This document shows positions 35,178-43,842 of a DNA stretch of 64,000 nt, piece by piece. Positions within the stretch are counted from its first letter, which is position 1. Each line of letters begins with the position of its first letter. The notes beneath the pieces are model-generated. The model did no database searches. It had not been told where the DNA came from and worked only from the letters and a program-made list of their open reading frames with translations. Source of the stretch: Acetobacter nitrogenifigens DSM 23921 = NBRC 105050 (GTDB lineage Bacteria; Pseudomonadota; Alphaproteobacteria; Acetobacterales; Acetobacteraceae); assembly GCF_000429165.1 (NCBI RefSeq), contig NZ_AUBI01000004.1, positions 186,001 to 250,000 of the forward strand. Reading direction: 5' to 3'. A program made the translations under genes and the position numbers.

Positions 35178-36004
35178 TGGCCGAACATACGCCCCCTCTT
35201 CTGCTGATCGGCTGCGGCAACATGGGGGGCGCACTGTTCGAGGCGTGGGTCGCGGCGGGACTGGCGCCCTCCGTCGTTCTCGACCGCAAAAAGGAAGCCA
35301 TTCCCGCCCCGCACCGACTTGTCCGGTCGGCGGCGGAAATTCCCGCCGATTTCACCCCATCGGTCATCGTGCTTGCGGTCAAACCACAGACGGCGGCGCA
35401 GGCTATCGCGGATCTCCTTGCTGCACGGCCCGATATCGCCGCCAACGCAACGGTCCTGTCCGTCATGGCCGGCGCCACGACGGCGGCCATCGGGGCCGCC
35501 CTGTTCGGCGCCGGCTCCGTAGCGCGTCCAGTCGTGGTGCGCGCGATGCCCAACACGCCCAGCGCCATTGGCCGGGGCATGACCGGCCTGTTCGCCGCTC
35601 CCGAGGCGCCTCAGGCCATCCGCGCGTTGTCCGAGTCTTTGCTTGCGGCCGTGGGAGCCACCGTCTGGGTGGAGCATGAAGAGCAGATAGACGCAGTCAC
35701 GGCTGTCTCCGGGAGCGGGCCCGCTTATGTGTTTCTCTTGGCTGAACTGCTCGAGCGCGCTGGCGTTGAACAAGGCCTTCCCGCCGACGTCGCGCGCCTT
35801 CTCGCCCGCAAGACGATTTCCGGCGCGGGCGAACTTATGGACCGCTCGCCAGATGACGCTACGCAACTGCGCCACAAAGTGACCAGCCCCGGCGGAACGA
35901 CCGCGCAGGCGATCGCAGTTCTTGCGGCGAAAGATGCATGGCCGACCGCAATCTCGGAAGCCGTGGCGGCCGCAACCCGGCGAGCACGGGAACTCGCCGT
36001 CTAG
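35177..36004 (+). CDS. proC: Pyrroline-5-carboxylate reductase
   Basis: A 275-residue NAD(P)H-dependent enzyme for the last step of proline synthesis. N-terminal Rossmann motif LIGCGNMGGAL (10-20), VLAVKPQ, VRAMPNTPSAIGRGMTGL, and the C-terminal signature AVSGSGPAYVFLL...TSPGGTTAQAI. Its ATG overlaps the stop of the ybjN-like gene, so it is translated by coupling; the open frame upstream of 35177 is not part of it. Confidence 0.96.
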   Translation: MAEHTPPLLLIGCGNMGGALFEAWVAAGLAPSVVLDRKKEAIPAPHRLVRSAAEIPADFTPSVIVLAVKPQTAAQAIADLLAARPDIAANATVLSVMAGATTAAIGAALFGAGSVARPVVVRAMPNTPSAIGRGMTGLFAAPEAPQAIRALSESLLAAVGATVWVEHEEQIDAVTAVSGSGPAYVFLLAELLERAGVEQGLPADVARLLARKTISGAGELMDRSPDDATQLRHKVTSPGGTTAQAIAVLAAKDAWPTAISEAVAAATRRARELAV

Positions 36005-36030
36005 AGCGGCCTTTATTGTTATTCGGAAAC

Positions 36031-36696
36031 ATGAGTACGCCGCCGATGGAAAACGACCATTTCGACTCCGCCCTTCTCGCTGCCGCAATGTCGCTGGCCG
36101 CGAGCCAGGGGTGGCGCAACTTCACCCTGACGGACGTCGCGCGACATGCCGATTTCGATATGGGCGACGTCCGCGCGCGTTTCCCCTTCAAAAGCTCGAT
36201 GCTCCTGCTTCTCGGCACGTTGGCTGATCGTTCGTCGCTGGTCGATGACGGAAGCGTCGCTTCACCGCGTGAGGCGCTTTTTGATCGGCTGATGCGCCGC
36301 TTCGACGTATTTCAGCAGTACCGGGAGGGCGTTCTCGCCGTGCTTCACGCACTGCCCTACGATCCCGCGCTTGCCACATTACTCGGCGGCGCTACGCTTA
36401 ACAGCATGCGCTGGATCTCCGACGCATCGGGCGTGAACACACGGGGTCTGGAAGGTCTGGTCCGTATTCACGGCGTGACGGCGGTATGGGCCTACACCCT
36501 GCGCGCTTGGGAAAAAGACGACAGCGAAGACCTTGGCGGAACCATGGCTGCGCTTGAATTGGCATTGGACCGCGCTGAACGTCTGGGGCTGTTTCGCGGC
36601 GCCACAGGGAAGGACGTCCAGCCGACTGAGGCAGATCTGACTTCCGACGCCTCTGGCCACACTGAACCCGGCGGATGGGCCGACGACGAACACTGA
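36031..36696 (+). CDS. TetR-like protein
   Basis: A 221-residue protein with a TetR-type N-terminal helix-turn-helix (LAASQGWRNFTLTDVARHADFDMGDVRARFPFKSSML). The C-terminal domain has the DSEDLGGTMAALELALDRAERLG motif that also occurs in COQ9-like proteins of alphaproteobacteria. It could be a local repressor or, like COQ9, a lipid-binding ubiquinone-synthesis helper; the presence of ubiK three genes upstream favours looking at the second option. The ATG at 36031 lies 26 bases after proC. Confidence 0.75.
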   Translation: MSTPPMENDHFDSALLAAAMSLAASQGWRNFTLTDVARHADFDMGDVRARFPFKSSMLLLLGTLADRSSLVDDGSVASPREALFDRLMRRFDVFQQYREGVLAVLHALPYDPALATLLGGATLNSMRWISDASGVNTRGLEGLVRIHGVTAVWAYTLRAWEKDDSEDLGGTMAALELALDRAERLGLFRGATGKDVQPTEADLTSDASGHTEPGGWADDEH

Positions 36697-36714
36697 CTAG
36701 CGGAGTGGCTTTAC

Positions 36715-36732
36715 GAGCGGCTTAAGCCGCTC
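36715..36732. terminator. 18-bp palindrome after the proC run
   Basis: GAGCGGCTTAAGCCGCTC is perfectly self-complementary and begins 18 bases after the tetR-like stop. A second pairing of GCGGCT with AGCCGC at 36742-36747 is possible. There is no long T run, so it is only a probable terminator. Confidence 0.5.
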
Positions 36733-36762
36733 TAAAAGAGCCGCCAGCGAGAGTGCCGCCGG

Positions 36763-36837
36763 TGGGGCGTAGCCAAGCGGTAAGGCAGCGGATTTTGATT
36801 CCGCCATTCGGAGGTTCGATCCCTCCCGCCCCAGCCA
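36763..36837 (+). tRNA. tRNA-Gln (UUG)
   Basis: A 75-base cloverleaf. The acceptor TGGGGCG pairs with CGCCCCA; anticodon stem GCGGA/TCCGC encloses the loop TTTTGAT with anticodon TTG; T arm GGAGG-TTCGATC-CCTCC; and CCA is encoded in the gene after the discriminator base G. It stands alone after the proC run. Such tRNA ends are common integration sites, but I see no integrase here. Confidence 0.96.
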
Positions 36838-36960
36838 CGATCATCCAGCAAATATCGAAGCGCCGCCGAATTATGTGTCGGACGAGCGCATCCGACGCTC
36901 TTCAGATCAGACGGAGACCGTTAGATTACTCGCGAGTCTTTTCCACGGATCCAGAAGAAA

Positions 36961-36992
36961 GTCTCCTTCGCCAGCGTCGCGACGAAGGAGAC
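36961..36992 (-). terminator. Terminator after the HU gene
   Basis: GTCTCCTTCG and CGAAGGAGAC form a 10-bp stem with a 12-base loop. On the minus strand it is followed by TTTCTT, consistent with ending the HU transcript 42 bases downstream of its stop. Confidence 0.72.
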
Positions 36993-37033
36993 CGCCGCCC
37001 GAAGGCGTTCGGAAAAACGGCGTGACGTGGCGA

Positions 37034-37303
37034 TCAAACAGCCTTCTTCAGGTTGGGACTGGCCTTGAAGCGCACGGTCTTGCCCGCCTTCACCTTGACG
37101 GGTTCTCCCGTACGCGGATTAAGGGCCTTGCGAGCCTTGGTCTTTTTCACTGTGAACGTGCCGAACGAAGGCAAGGTAAATCCACCTTCCTTCTTCAACT
37201 CCTTGACGATCGCTTCCATCAGATCCGCCGCCGCCTGGTTCGCCGCGACACCAGTGCAGTTGATGGAATCCTGAATAACGGCGGCTATAAAAGCTTTACT
37301 CAT
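37034..37303 (-). CDS. HU-family DNA-binding protein
   Basis: An 89-residue nucleoid protein: SKAFIAAVIQDS, GEDAI-like helix, GGFTLPSFGTFTVKKTKARKALNPRTGEPV (the beta arm with the RNP-type proline that kinks DNA), and AGKTVRFKASPNLKKAV. I start at the ATG at 37303, 21 codons inside the longest frame, where the HU fold begins; AGGAGG lies 12 bases upstream. It stands next to the accessory glycan region. Confidence 0.93.
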   Translation of the reverse strand: MSKAFIAAVIQDSINCTGVAANQAAADLMEAIVKELKKEGGFTLPSFGTFTVKKTKARKALNPRTGEPVKVKAGKTVRFKASPNLKKAV

Positions 37304-37534
37304 TGGCCGGATATACCTCCTGTTTGCACGCAGCCTTAAACCGTTCAGGAAAAGTTCTATCGACAAGACGATCGCAAGCGGCGTTGCCGGTTAACGCAGT
37401 GTAAATAATGAAACCACAAAAAAAGGCGCGATCAAAACAAAATTTTCCGAGAAAAATAAACAAACTTCATTCAGATCACACCGAAAACACGTTATCCATC
37501 GAGGACGACGTTTCAACTCTCAAGCGGAAAATCA

Positions 37535-38398
37535 ATGCCTCCCTGCGCCACCTCCGTTTGCCTTTTCGCTGCATATGCGCCTGACGGCATATTGCCGCCC
37601 CACACGATTTATTATTTATCCCAGATCTCGAAAGAAGGATTTATCATCCATATCGCTCTTGCAGGAGCGCTGCGTGCCTCCCCCGATTCACTGACTTTTT
37701 GCGAAGCGCACGGGATAAAAATCTGGCCGAGGCCCAACGCAGGCCTCGATTTCGGCAGTTGGCAATACCTGAAACGCATAGGCTGCGCCGATGGCGCGAC
37801 CCAGGTGCTCCTCGCCAATGACAGTGTATTTGGCCCAATGACGCCCCTAACCCCAATCTTTGCCAAAATGATGCATAATGACGCTCCCGTGTGGGGCCTC
37901 GTGGGCTCCAGAGCTATTACGCGCCATCTTCAATCATGGTTCGTTTGCTTTGAGAAAAAAAGTTTTGAGCACCCCGTCATAGCCAGATTTTTTGAACAGG
38001 ACTTTGCAAGCATGTCCCGCGAAGAGGTGATCTGGCACGGAGAACTGGGGTTGGCAGTGGCATGCAATGCGGCAGAGTTGGTTTTTGACGCCGCCTGGAA
38101 AGACTGGAACAGTGTTTCAAGCCGCTTCTTCCCGGCCAACCCAATGCACACGCGGTGGCGTCGCTTTGCGGCTGGTCGCGATATTCCGTTTATTAAAGTC
38201 GAATTAATTCGTGATGACCCGTTCAATCTTGGAGTCGCGCAGAAATGGCGCAGCATTGTGCAGGGCCAATATGGTTTTGACCCTCTCTGGATCGAGGCAT
38301 ACCTGATGACGCACGCACAACAACTCAATCAGCACGCAAAAAACCCTAATATGATGGGAAAAATTCTCTACAAAATACTTTACGTTATGCATTTATAA
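37535..38398 (+). CDS. RgpF-like polysaccharide biosynthesis protein
   Basis: A 287-residue protein with the rhamnan synthesis F (RgpF) domain: HTIYYLSQISKEGFIIHIAL, RPNAGLDFGSWQYL, LLANDSVFGPMTPL, and WGLVGS. RgpF-type proteins act in cell-surface rhamnan and O-antigen-like glycan synthesis, probably as glycosyltransferases. GC is lower than in the housekeeping neighbours. It ends 4 bases before the transposon target repeat, so the insertion spares the coding sequence but separates it from the other glycan genes. Confidence 0.82.
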   Translation: MPPCATSVCLFAAYAPDGILPPHTIYYLSQISKEGFIIHIALAGALRASPDSLTFCEAHGIKIWPRPNAGLDFGSWQYLKRIGCADGATQVLLANDSVFGPMTPLTPIFAKMMHNDAPVWGLVGSRAITRHLQSWFVCFEKKSFEHPVIARFFEQDFASMSREEVIWHGELGLAVACNAAELVFDAAWKDWNSVSSRFFPANPMHTRWRRFAAGRDIPFIKVELIRDDPFNLGVAQKWRSIVQGQYGFDPLWIEAYLMTHAQQLNQHAKNPNMMGKILYKILYVMHL

Positions 38399-38402
38399 AT
38401 TA

Positions 38403-38410
38403 TAAAAAAA
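38403..38410. repeat. Left 8-bp target duplication
   Basis: TAAAAAAA immediately outside the left terminal repeat; identical to 44727-44734. Confidence 0.9.
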
Positions 38411-38434
38411 CCCGTTTATCCCCTTGACGCATGT
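38411..38434. repeat. Left terminal inverted repeat, 24 bp
   Basis: Starts CCCGTTTATCCCC and is the exact reverse complement of 44703-44726. The next bases (TGGCC against GCGTG) differ, so the repeat ends there. Confidence 0.95.
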
Positions 38435-38566
38435 TGGCCTCAAAACCTGTAGCAAGCGCGAATTCGAGTTATCACAATGGTTTTCAGGGAATCACACCGA
38501 AGACATTATCAAGACAAATAAAAATATTTATTCTCTATTTATTTATAAACCTAGTTTATATCATTC

Positions 38567-39112
38567 TTATTCATTTGTATTATTCCCTCCAGTGATATTT
38601 TCTTGCTCTTCCACATATTTTTCGTCGATTTCGGCACGGTACCCGATAGACGGACAATCAACGTCTTTGAGCCAATACCCATGCTCCTGAATAAACACGA
38701 TTTTTTCCCGTGAGCGCCACATCATTGTCCCGAGGACTGTTTCAGGCTGTTTTCCATAAATATGGATTTCTCGCTCAGCCAGAGCATCAAAGAGATCCCG
38801 ACGTGAAGCCGGTTTATTGCGTATGCGCAGAATTTCAGAAACAGCTTTTTCCACAGCACTACGGCTAGGATTCTTAGATCGTGCGAGTTTCCGTGACGAG
38901 GAAGTCACCACGGTATCCACTTTTTTTGTATTATGGTGCGTTGTCTCCATAAGATCTGAACGATCCATAACCTTACGCCACATCTCCAGAAGACTTATGA
39001 GTTGTGATCGTTTTCCGTTGGCACTCTCTAGCTTCTGAGCGAGTTCAGCGATCTCCGCCTCGCATGCGGCAAGCCGCGTTTGAATTTGGTTTACCGCTTC
39101 ATTATCTGCCAT
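38567..39112 (-). CDS. Winged-helix (HARE-HTH-like) protein, transposon cargo
   Basis: A 181-residue protein. Residues 3-35 are a coiled coil (IQTRLAACEAEIAELAQKLE), 50-85 a polar linker, and 86-150 a winged-helix-like domain: AVEKAVSEILRIRNKPASRR, then YGKQPETVLGTMMWRSREKI ending in GYWLKD. This layout resembles HARE-HTH domains, which are reported in restriction-modification and other DNA-modification proteins. ATG at 39112 has AGGA five bases upstream. Low GC, like the restriction gene. It may regulate or assist that enzyme; the family assignment is tentative. Confidence 0.65.
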   Translation of the reverse strand: MADNEAVNQIQTRLAACEAEIAELAQKLESANGKRSQLISLLEMWRKVMDRSDLMETTHHNTKKVDTVVTSSSRKLARSKNPSRSAVEKAVSEILRIRNKPASRRDLFDALAEREIHIYGKQPETVLGTMMWRSREKIVFIQEHGYWLKDVDCPSIGYRAEIDEKYVEEQENITGGNNTNE

Positions 39113-39246
39113 TGTATTCCTCGCCCCACTCGACAACACCGACACAACGACATAGCAGATTCTGCGCTCGGAACACAATTTAAGTTGTCGACCACAGCGC
39201 GCTGCGCTATGAATTCAGGGCCATGACGGATTCGCCGCACGGTGTT

Positions 39247-39272
39247 GCCACCCTCCCGGCCAGGAGGGCGGC
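39247..39272 (+). promoter_or_regulatory. GC-rich hairpin before the 29-codon ORF
   Basis: GCC-A-CCCTCC, loop CGGCCA, GGAGGG-C-GGC: nine pairs with one opposed mismatch. It ends 32 bases before the ORF start, so it would lie in the 5' leader. Confidence 0.6.
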
Positions 39273-39304
39273 GACCGTATCACTCTCGTAATTAGGAGAT
39301 TCAG

Positions 39305-39394
39305 ATGAGTAGCAATCATCTGCTGAGGCGGAAGGGACCTGGACAGTATGCGCTGCCATCCCTGAAGCCTCTACTCTTGTTAAATTTGGGGTAG
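39305..39394 (+). CDS. 29-codon ORF with strong ribosome site, transposon cargo
   Basis: The frame reads MSSNHLLRRKGPGQYALPSL then KPLLLLNLG and stops with TAG. AGGAG lies six bases before the ATG. The peptide has a basic first half and a leucine-rich end. It sits between two strong hairpins (39247-39272 and 39417-39447) in the otherwise non-coding space between the winged-helix and restriction genes, and runs opposite to both. It could be a small hydrophobic toxin, a precursor peptide or a leader peptide; I recognise no family and coding status is not proven. Confidence 0.45.
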   Translation: MSSNHLLRRKGPGQYALPSLKPLLLLNLG

Positions 39395-39416
39395 CAATCT
39401 AACCCAAACCTAAAGG

Positions 39417-39447
39417 AGCCATGACACACTTCGAGCGTGTCATGGCT
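39417..39447. terminator. Hairpin between the small ORF and the restriction gene
   Basis: AGCCATGACAC and GTGTCATGGCT form a perfect 11-bp stem with a 9-base loop, followed on the plus strand by TTTA. It could end the small ORF transcript on the plus strand and the restriction-enzyme transcript on the minus strand. Confidence 0.6.
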
Positions 39448-39541
39448 TTACGATAGCTATTTTCTCCTCGCTTGTCTACTCATAGATGGCCAGCGATGCG
39501 AAATGTGCATTCTTAATCTCGTGTTCTTGTTGCCACGCCAG

Positions 39542-42500
39542 TCAACTGTAACGACTAGAGCTATCTAACCCAGTTCGGTAGCCATGAATTCGTGTTTCGG
39601 TGGCGGGCCAACGCGGCGTGATATTTTTCAAAAACGGATCGTTTGTCATATCGGCTTTGATGGAGGCGATGTCGTTATCGTCCAGCCCAAGGGCATCTCC
39701 GACGATAGTGTCGATCTTGTCCACCACAGTATCAATCGCGCTGGCATGATCAGATTCTCTAAACTGCTTCACGAGGGCATGGAACTTCTGAAGCGTCTCC
39801 GCGTCGGGCGGAATTGGCGTCTCAAGTATGCTCGTTCTGTCCACCGTGTTTTTTGAAGTTCCTGCCCGAGCAGAAAGGGCGGCCGCCAAGCCTTTGGCGG
39901 CAGCTTCATCCGGTACTTTGACCCAATCCAGCAGATATTCGGAAATCTGGAGATGCCAGGTTTCCCCTTCAACAACTGGTGTGCAATCGCGAGTAAGCTC
40001 AACGGGTTCATGTGCCTTGTTGAGACTTTCCGACCATTCAACCTTTTTACCCGTCTTTTTCACGGCGTCTTTAACAACGTCGCGAAAAGGTCGAAGCGAC
40101 AGTCGATCAATCGCCGCGAACAAGGACGCCTCGGTCCGGAAGTGGTTTTGGCAGGCATTCACGAGATCGTCTCGCAATGCTTCTAGCGCCGCTGATTTAT
40201 CTATCATGGCATCGTTCCACGGAAGCATCCGCAGGTTCGTGGGATAAATATGACTCCGGTTCATGTCTAGGTACGACATACGGCAGTGCAACGCATAAAA
40301 ATAGCGGTAGATACGTGAGACAAACATCAGGTCAAACGGCACATCTACACAATCCTCGCGTGGTCCGAAAATTGTGGCGGTGTTGGTAAAAACAATCTTC
40401 GACGGGTCAAAGGGAACGGCGTTCGGACAGGTTGCTATCTGTGCCACTGCGTAGCATCGCTTGGGGAGTATTTCTCCCAAGCGGAAAATCCCCATATCAC
40501 TGGCTCTCGCAATATCAATATTTTTATCTAATGGTAAACCCGTCAGCGCGGTAGCGATGATATTTTCGGCCTTATAGACATCTACGCCATCGCCGGATCG
40601 GGCAGAAGCCTTTTTTCCGCGAAAGGCGAGGCCACCTCCTGACATCGAACGTAGCTCCCACATTTTTGCATTGCCTTTGGGTGGATTGAGGCTGACTGTT
40701 CCGCGTTTGTCTCCTTTCGTCTTATGCCAATATTCCTGAAAGGCAGATGACATTTGCGGATTGGTGAGTAGCTTATTGATGATTGTCCGTCGTTCCGGAG
40801 TGACACGGGTGACAATTCGACCATCGGGCGTGAACAAGTCCGCATAATCGAGATGTGAGCCAGGAATGCCCGCGAGATCAAAAGCAGGGCGTTTCGTTCC
40901 ATCACCAAAATCTATGCAGGTCTTGTCTGCCAGTTTGATGACAACCTGGTCCGCCTCCCATCGCTTTCGATTTCGATCCGCGATATTTTGCCATGCTGCA
41001 AGACTTTCCGGCCTAGCCTTTGCCAGACGCTCATCAATCCATGGCTGCAAGCGGGCTGCGCGGACGCGATAACGCTCATGTTCCTCAACTGGCAGAGGGG
41101 TGGTTTTATTTAACCACTTCGGATCAAGCGGCAGCCTGGGTGGACGCGCTTCGGCGATAAAGACGATAGGCAGAACTTTGGCATCAAATAAATCGCGCCA
41201 AATTACTTCCAGATCAACAATTTCCTTGATCGTCCATCGTCCGTCCGGACCAAACAGGCGACGCAATTCAGCATTTTCCTGCGTGCCACAAAGGGCAAGA
41301 GGGACAACGAAACCAAGCCGCCCCGCTCCTTCGCCCCACGGGTTGGAACGTCGGCACCAGCCATCAAGCGCGCGATAGATAAATAAGGCATAGAGATTGG
41401 CTTTGGCGGAAATGCCTTTCCAGCCATCATAACCACTTTCAAAATATTCGGTCGTTACCTCGTCTAGCGCGCCGGAGCGTTCAGGACGAACGTAGGGTGG
41501 ATTACCTGCGATTCCACCGTAATTGCGGTCATCAAGCTCGACGAAGCGCCCATGCTGGGCCAACTCTACTCCTGGGCGAATGATGCTGTTTGCCTTGTCA
41601 CTGATCGCAATATCCGGAAACTCGGGAGCGGCGAGCAACTCATCCTTAAAGACAAGGACATGCCAGAGAATCTGAATTTGTGCGAGGACCGCTGAGAACG
41701 TATTAAGGTCGTTGCCTGCCAGTCGGTCGAGAGCGGCAGTAACTTCATCAAAGGTGGCTAACCCTCGATCGGCATCTTCTCCGACCACTTGCTGGTAGCG
41801 CTCAATCAAAAAGGTACCGCTCCCGCAAGCGGGGTCCATGAAACGATCTTCTGGCTTTAATTCCAGCCGATCGACGATATAGCGGGCGATCGAGGGCGGG
41901 GTGTAATATTCGCCAAATTTTTTACGTTGTTCCCGGTTGAGAAAACGATCGTAAACGCCTGTAAGAATATCGCCCTTGACTGTGGTGAAGTCATATCGAG
42001 ATAGCTGGTACATGGCCCATTCGATCGCGTTGGACAGATTGCCATCATTGGTGGCAAAGACCCAATCCAACTCAGTTTCGTCAAATGCCGCCGCGTAGAG
42101 CGCCTGGGCCTTTTCATACGCCATTCTCAGCAGGCGCGTGTATCCGAAGGAGAACTTTTCTCGCAGCTTCTGAAATGCTTCCACGCCGCCATTGCAAATG
42201 TAGCGGTTCTTGCCAAAGAATTCATGATCCTCGAAAAAGCGTATCAGCAGGATACGGGCAAGGATAAGGTTTGCGGTTTCGGTCGCAAACATCTCCAGAA
42301 TCTTCTTTTCTTCCTTGGCATCATTTTCTTTGGCGTTCACCCGTGCCCTGAATTCAGGTAAGCCGTCGAGCGCCAGGCGGGCGATACTGCCAGCCTTTTT
42401 TAACTCGCGATTAAGGCGCACGACATCACCGCCATAAGTCATCGCCGCTTCATACGATCCTGGGTGGGCCGTGGCCGTCAGTGTGTATGGGTCGAAAACA

Positions 42501-43258
42501 GCGTCTCGATATTTTTCCTTGAACTTGTTCCAAAATTCGGAAATCTTGGTTGCTTTATCAAGAACGGATTGCAGCGTTCCGAGAGTAGACTCCTGCAAAT
42601 AACTCGTCGTGTTGCGTAGAGTCTCATAGAAGTTTCTACGAGCGATGAGTGCCTGGTTGTTTTGTCTTTTGGTTCCTTCGTCCGGCATCGTGAGCTTCTC
42701 AGTCCCAATCAGTGCGACGTCTCCTCCTCGAAACGCTTCCAATCTCTTGGGGACGCCTGCGATCTCATACGACAAACGCGAAAAGATGTTTCGGAAACTG
42801 ATTTCGTCAGACGATTGATCAAGGATAAAGGTAATATCTTTGGAAGCATCATGGGTTGAATCCATCACTGGCCGGGCAATAATGACCGTTGGATCAACCA
42901 TGACAAACCATGCGGTATCGGGACGGATGTATTTTGCTTTTTGAGCGAAAATTGTCTCCCGTTTGCTAAGGGTGGAAAATGCGTTGTGCTCGTCCTTGGC
43001 CTCAACCACCAACCAGTCAATCTCAATCGATTTGCCATTGCGATCGGTGATTCCCGATGGTGCGCGGCAGGTGACGTCCGGTCTCCCATCTTCTCCCGCG
43101 ATGTCTATGTGAACCGAACTGCGTGGATACCCAAGAATATCACAAAAAATATCACGAAGAGGGCCATACATAGCCGCTTCCTGACCACGTTTTACATCTC
43201 GGATTGTCTGAATAGCTTCAGCAAATATTCCGATGATCGAATTGCCGCTCTTTTTCAT
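39542..43258 (-). CDS. Type IIG restriction-modification enzyme, transposon cargo
   Basis: A 1,238-residue single-chain enzyme joining nuclease, adenine methyltransferase and target recognition. A PD-(D/E)xK nuclease motif lies at the N-terminus: Asp61 in GRPDVTCR, and Glu86 and Lys88 in LVVEAKDE. The methyltransferase core follows: GEYYTPPSIARYIVDRL (about 448), motif I MDPACGSGTFLIERY (about 475) and motif IV GNPPYVRPE (about 588). The last 500 residues are the probable specificity domain. Being self-contained, it needs no separate methylase. I use the ATG at 43258; a TTG two codons upstream is possible. BREX PglX proteins look similar, but this one has its own nuclease and no other BREX gene is nearby. 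Codon use is lower in GC than the chromosome. Confidence 0.9.
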   Translation of the reverse strand: MKKSGNSIIGIFAEAIQTIRDVKRGQEAAMYGPLRDIFCDILGYPRSSVHIDIAGEDGRPDVTCRAPSGITDRNGKSIEIDWLVVEAKDEHNAFSTLSKRETIFAQKAKYIRPDTAWFVMVDPTVIIARPVMDSTHDASKDITFILDQSSDEISFRNIFSRLSYEIAGVPKRLEAFRGGDVALIGTEKLTMPDEGTKRQNNQALIARRNFYETLRNTTSYLQESTLGTLQSVLDKATKISEFWNKFKEKYRDAVFDPYTLTATAHPGSYEAAMTYGGDVVRLNRELKKAGSIARLALDGLPEFRARVNAKENDAKEEKKILEMFATETANLILARILLIRFFEDHEFFGKNRYICNGGVEAFQKLREKFSFGYTRLLRMAYEKAQALYAAAFDETELDWVFATNDGNLSNAIEWAMYQLSRYDFTTVKGDILTGVYDRFLNREQRKKFGEYYTPPSIARYIVDRLELKPEDRFMDPACGSGTFLIERYQQVVGEDADRGLATFDEVTAALDRLAGNDLNTFSAVLAQIQILWHVLVFKDELLAAPEFPDIAISDKANSIIRPGVELAQHGRFVELDDRNYGGIAGNPPYVRPERSGALDEVTTEYFESGYDGWKGISAKANLYALFIYRALDGWCRRSNPWGEGAGRLGFVVPLALCGTQENAELRRLFGPDGRWTIKEIVDLEVIWRDLFDAKVLPIVFIAEARPPRLPLDPKWLNKTTPLPVEEHERYRVRAARLQPWIDERLAKARPESLAAWQNIADRNRKRWEADQVVIKLADKTCIDFGDGTKRPAFDLAGIPGSHLDYADLFTPDGRIVTRVTPERRTIINKLLTNPQMSSAFQEYWHKTKGDKRGTVSLNPPKGNAKMWELRSMSGGGLAFRGKKASARSGDGVDVYKAENIIATALTGLPLDKNIDIARASDMGIFRLGEILPKRCYAVAQIATCPNAVPFDPSKIVFTNTATIFGPREDCVDVPFDLMFVSRIYRYFYALHCRMSYLDMNRSHIYPTNLRMLPWNDAMIDKSAALEALRDDLVNACQNHFRTEASLFAAIDRLSLRPFRDVVKDAVKKTGKKVEWSESLNKAHEPVELTRDCTPVVEGETWHLQISEYLLDWVKVPDEAAAKGLAAALSARAGTSKNTVDRTSILETPIPPDAETLQKFHALVKQFRESDHASAIDTVVDKIDTIVGDALGLDDNDIASIKADMTNDPFLKNITPRWPATETRIHGYRTGLDSSSRYS

Positions 43259-43641
43259 CGTCAAATATCACGTCCCGAATAGAATTGGCTCTCTAATAAC
43301 CAGACCGTTACACCTGCACCAGATATCGGCACCCTGTGGCGTTCCGGAATATCGCATCCGATCAAGTGATTCGCTCCTGATTGATAAAAGCGATTCTATC
43401 GGAGGCCACGCGTCGCGTAACCGGTGTCTCGATTACTGCGTGAGAAACAACTTTCACTGGCAGCTTTTTGAGGTGTGGTTTGCGGTTTGGATCTGCCTGA
43501 ATCCGCCCGCTTCTGGTCGGCCGAATGCAAAGGATACACTGGTTTGTTCCGTCAACCTGTCCCAATCCTTGTTGTTCTTTTTGGGCAGGACGCGCATGGT
43601 GTGTGTCAAGGATGGTCCGAGGCATTGGAGAACAGAAAGAC
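43259..43641. other. Gap inside the transposon, no gene seen
   Basis: A 383-base space between the restriction gene start and the small basic ORF. Frames on both strands are short and unlike proteins I know. It must hold the promoter of the restriction gene, but no box is convincing. Confidence 0.4.
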
Positions 43642-43842
43642 GTGCGACGAGTGAGACGATTAACCTTAGCTGAAGCACTGCGGAACGGCGAAGTCGATGC
43701 TTTTGCTGCCCAGGCCGAGGCGGAAGGCATCGGCCCAGCAAATCTGGAGATCTTTGAAAAACTGCTGGGATGCATTACAGCGCCCCGACAAGAAGATCGA
43801 ACATGCCGTTTACACGGGCGCGATAACTCACACGAAAAGTAA
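43642..43842 (+). CDS. Small ORF convergent with the transposase
   Basis: A 66-codon frame starting with GTG at 43642 (another GTG at 43651), with GGAG about 11 bases upstream. It contains VRRVRRLTLAEALRNGEVDA and AQAEAEGIGPANLEIFEKLL, then a polar tail ending NSHEK. It overlaps the end of the transposase gene by 68 bases in the opposite direction. From memory, similar small proteins (ending in a Ser/Gly-rich tail, with an AEARGIGP-like block) lie beside other transposases in alphaproteobacteria, so it may be an accessory of the element. Function unknown. Confidence 0.5.
   Translation: MRRVRRLTLAEALRNGEVDAFAAQAEAEGIGPANLEIFEKLLGCITAPRQEDRTCRLHGRDNSHEK

Noticed and set aside
36763-37303. Integrative element at the tRNA-Gln 3' end
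   Set aside because: No integrase gene and no repeated copy of the tRNA end was found nearby; the mobile element further on has its own ends.
39542-43258. BREX PglX methyltransferase
   Set aside because: It carries its own PD-(D/E)xK nuclease motif and no brxA, brxB, brxC, pglZ or brxL gene is nearby.
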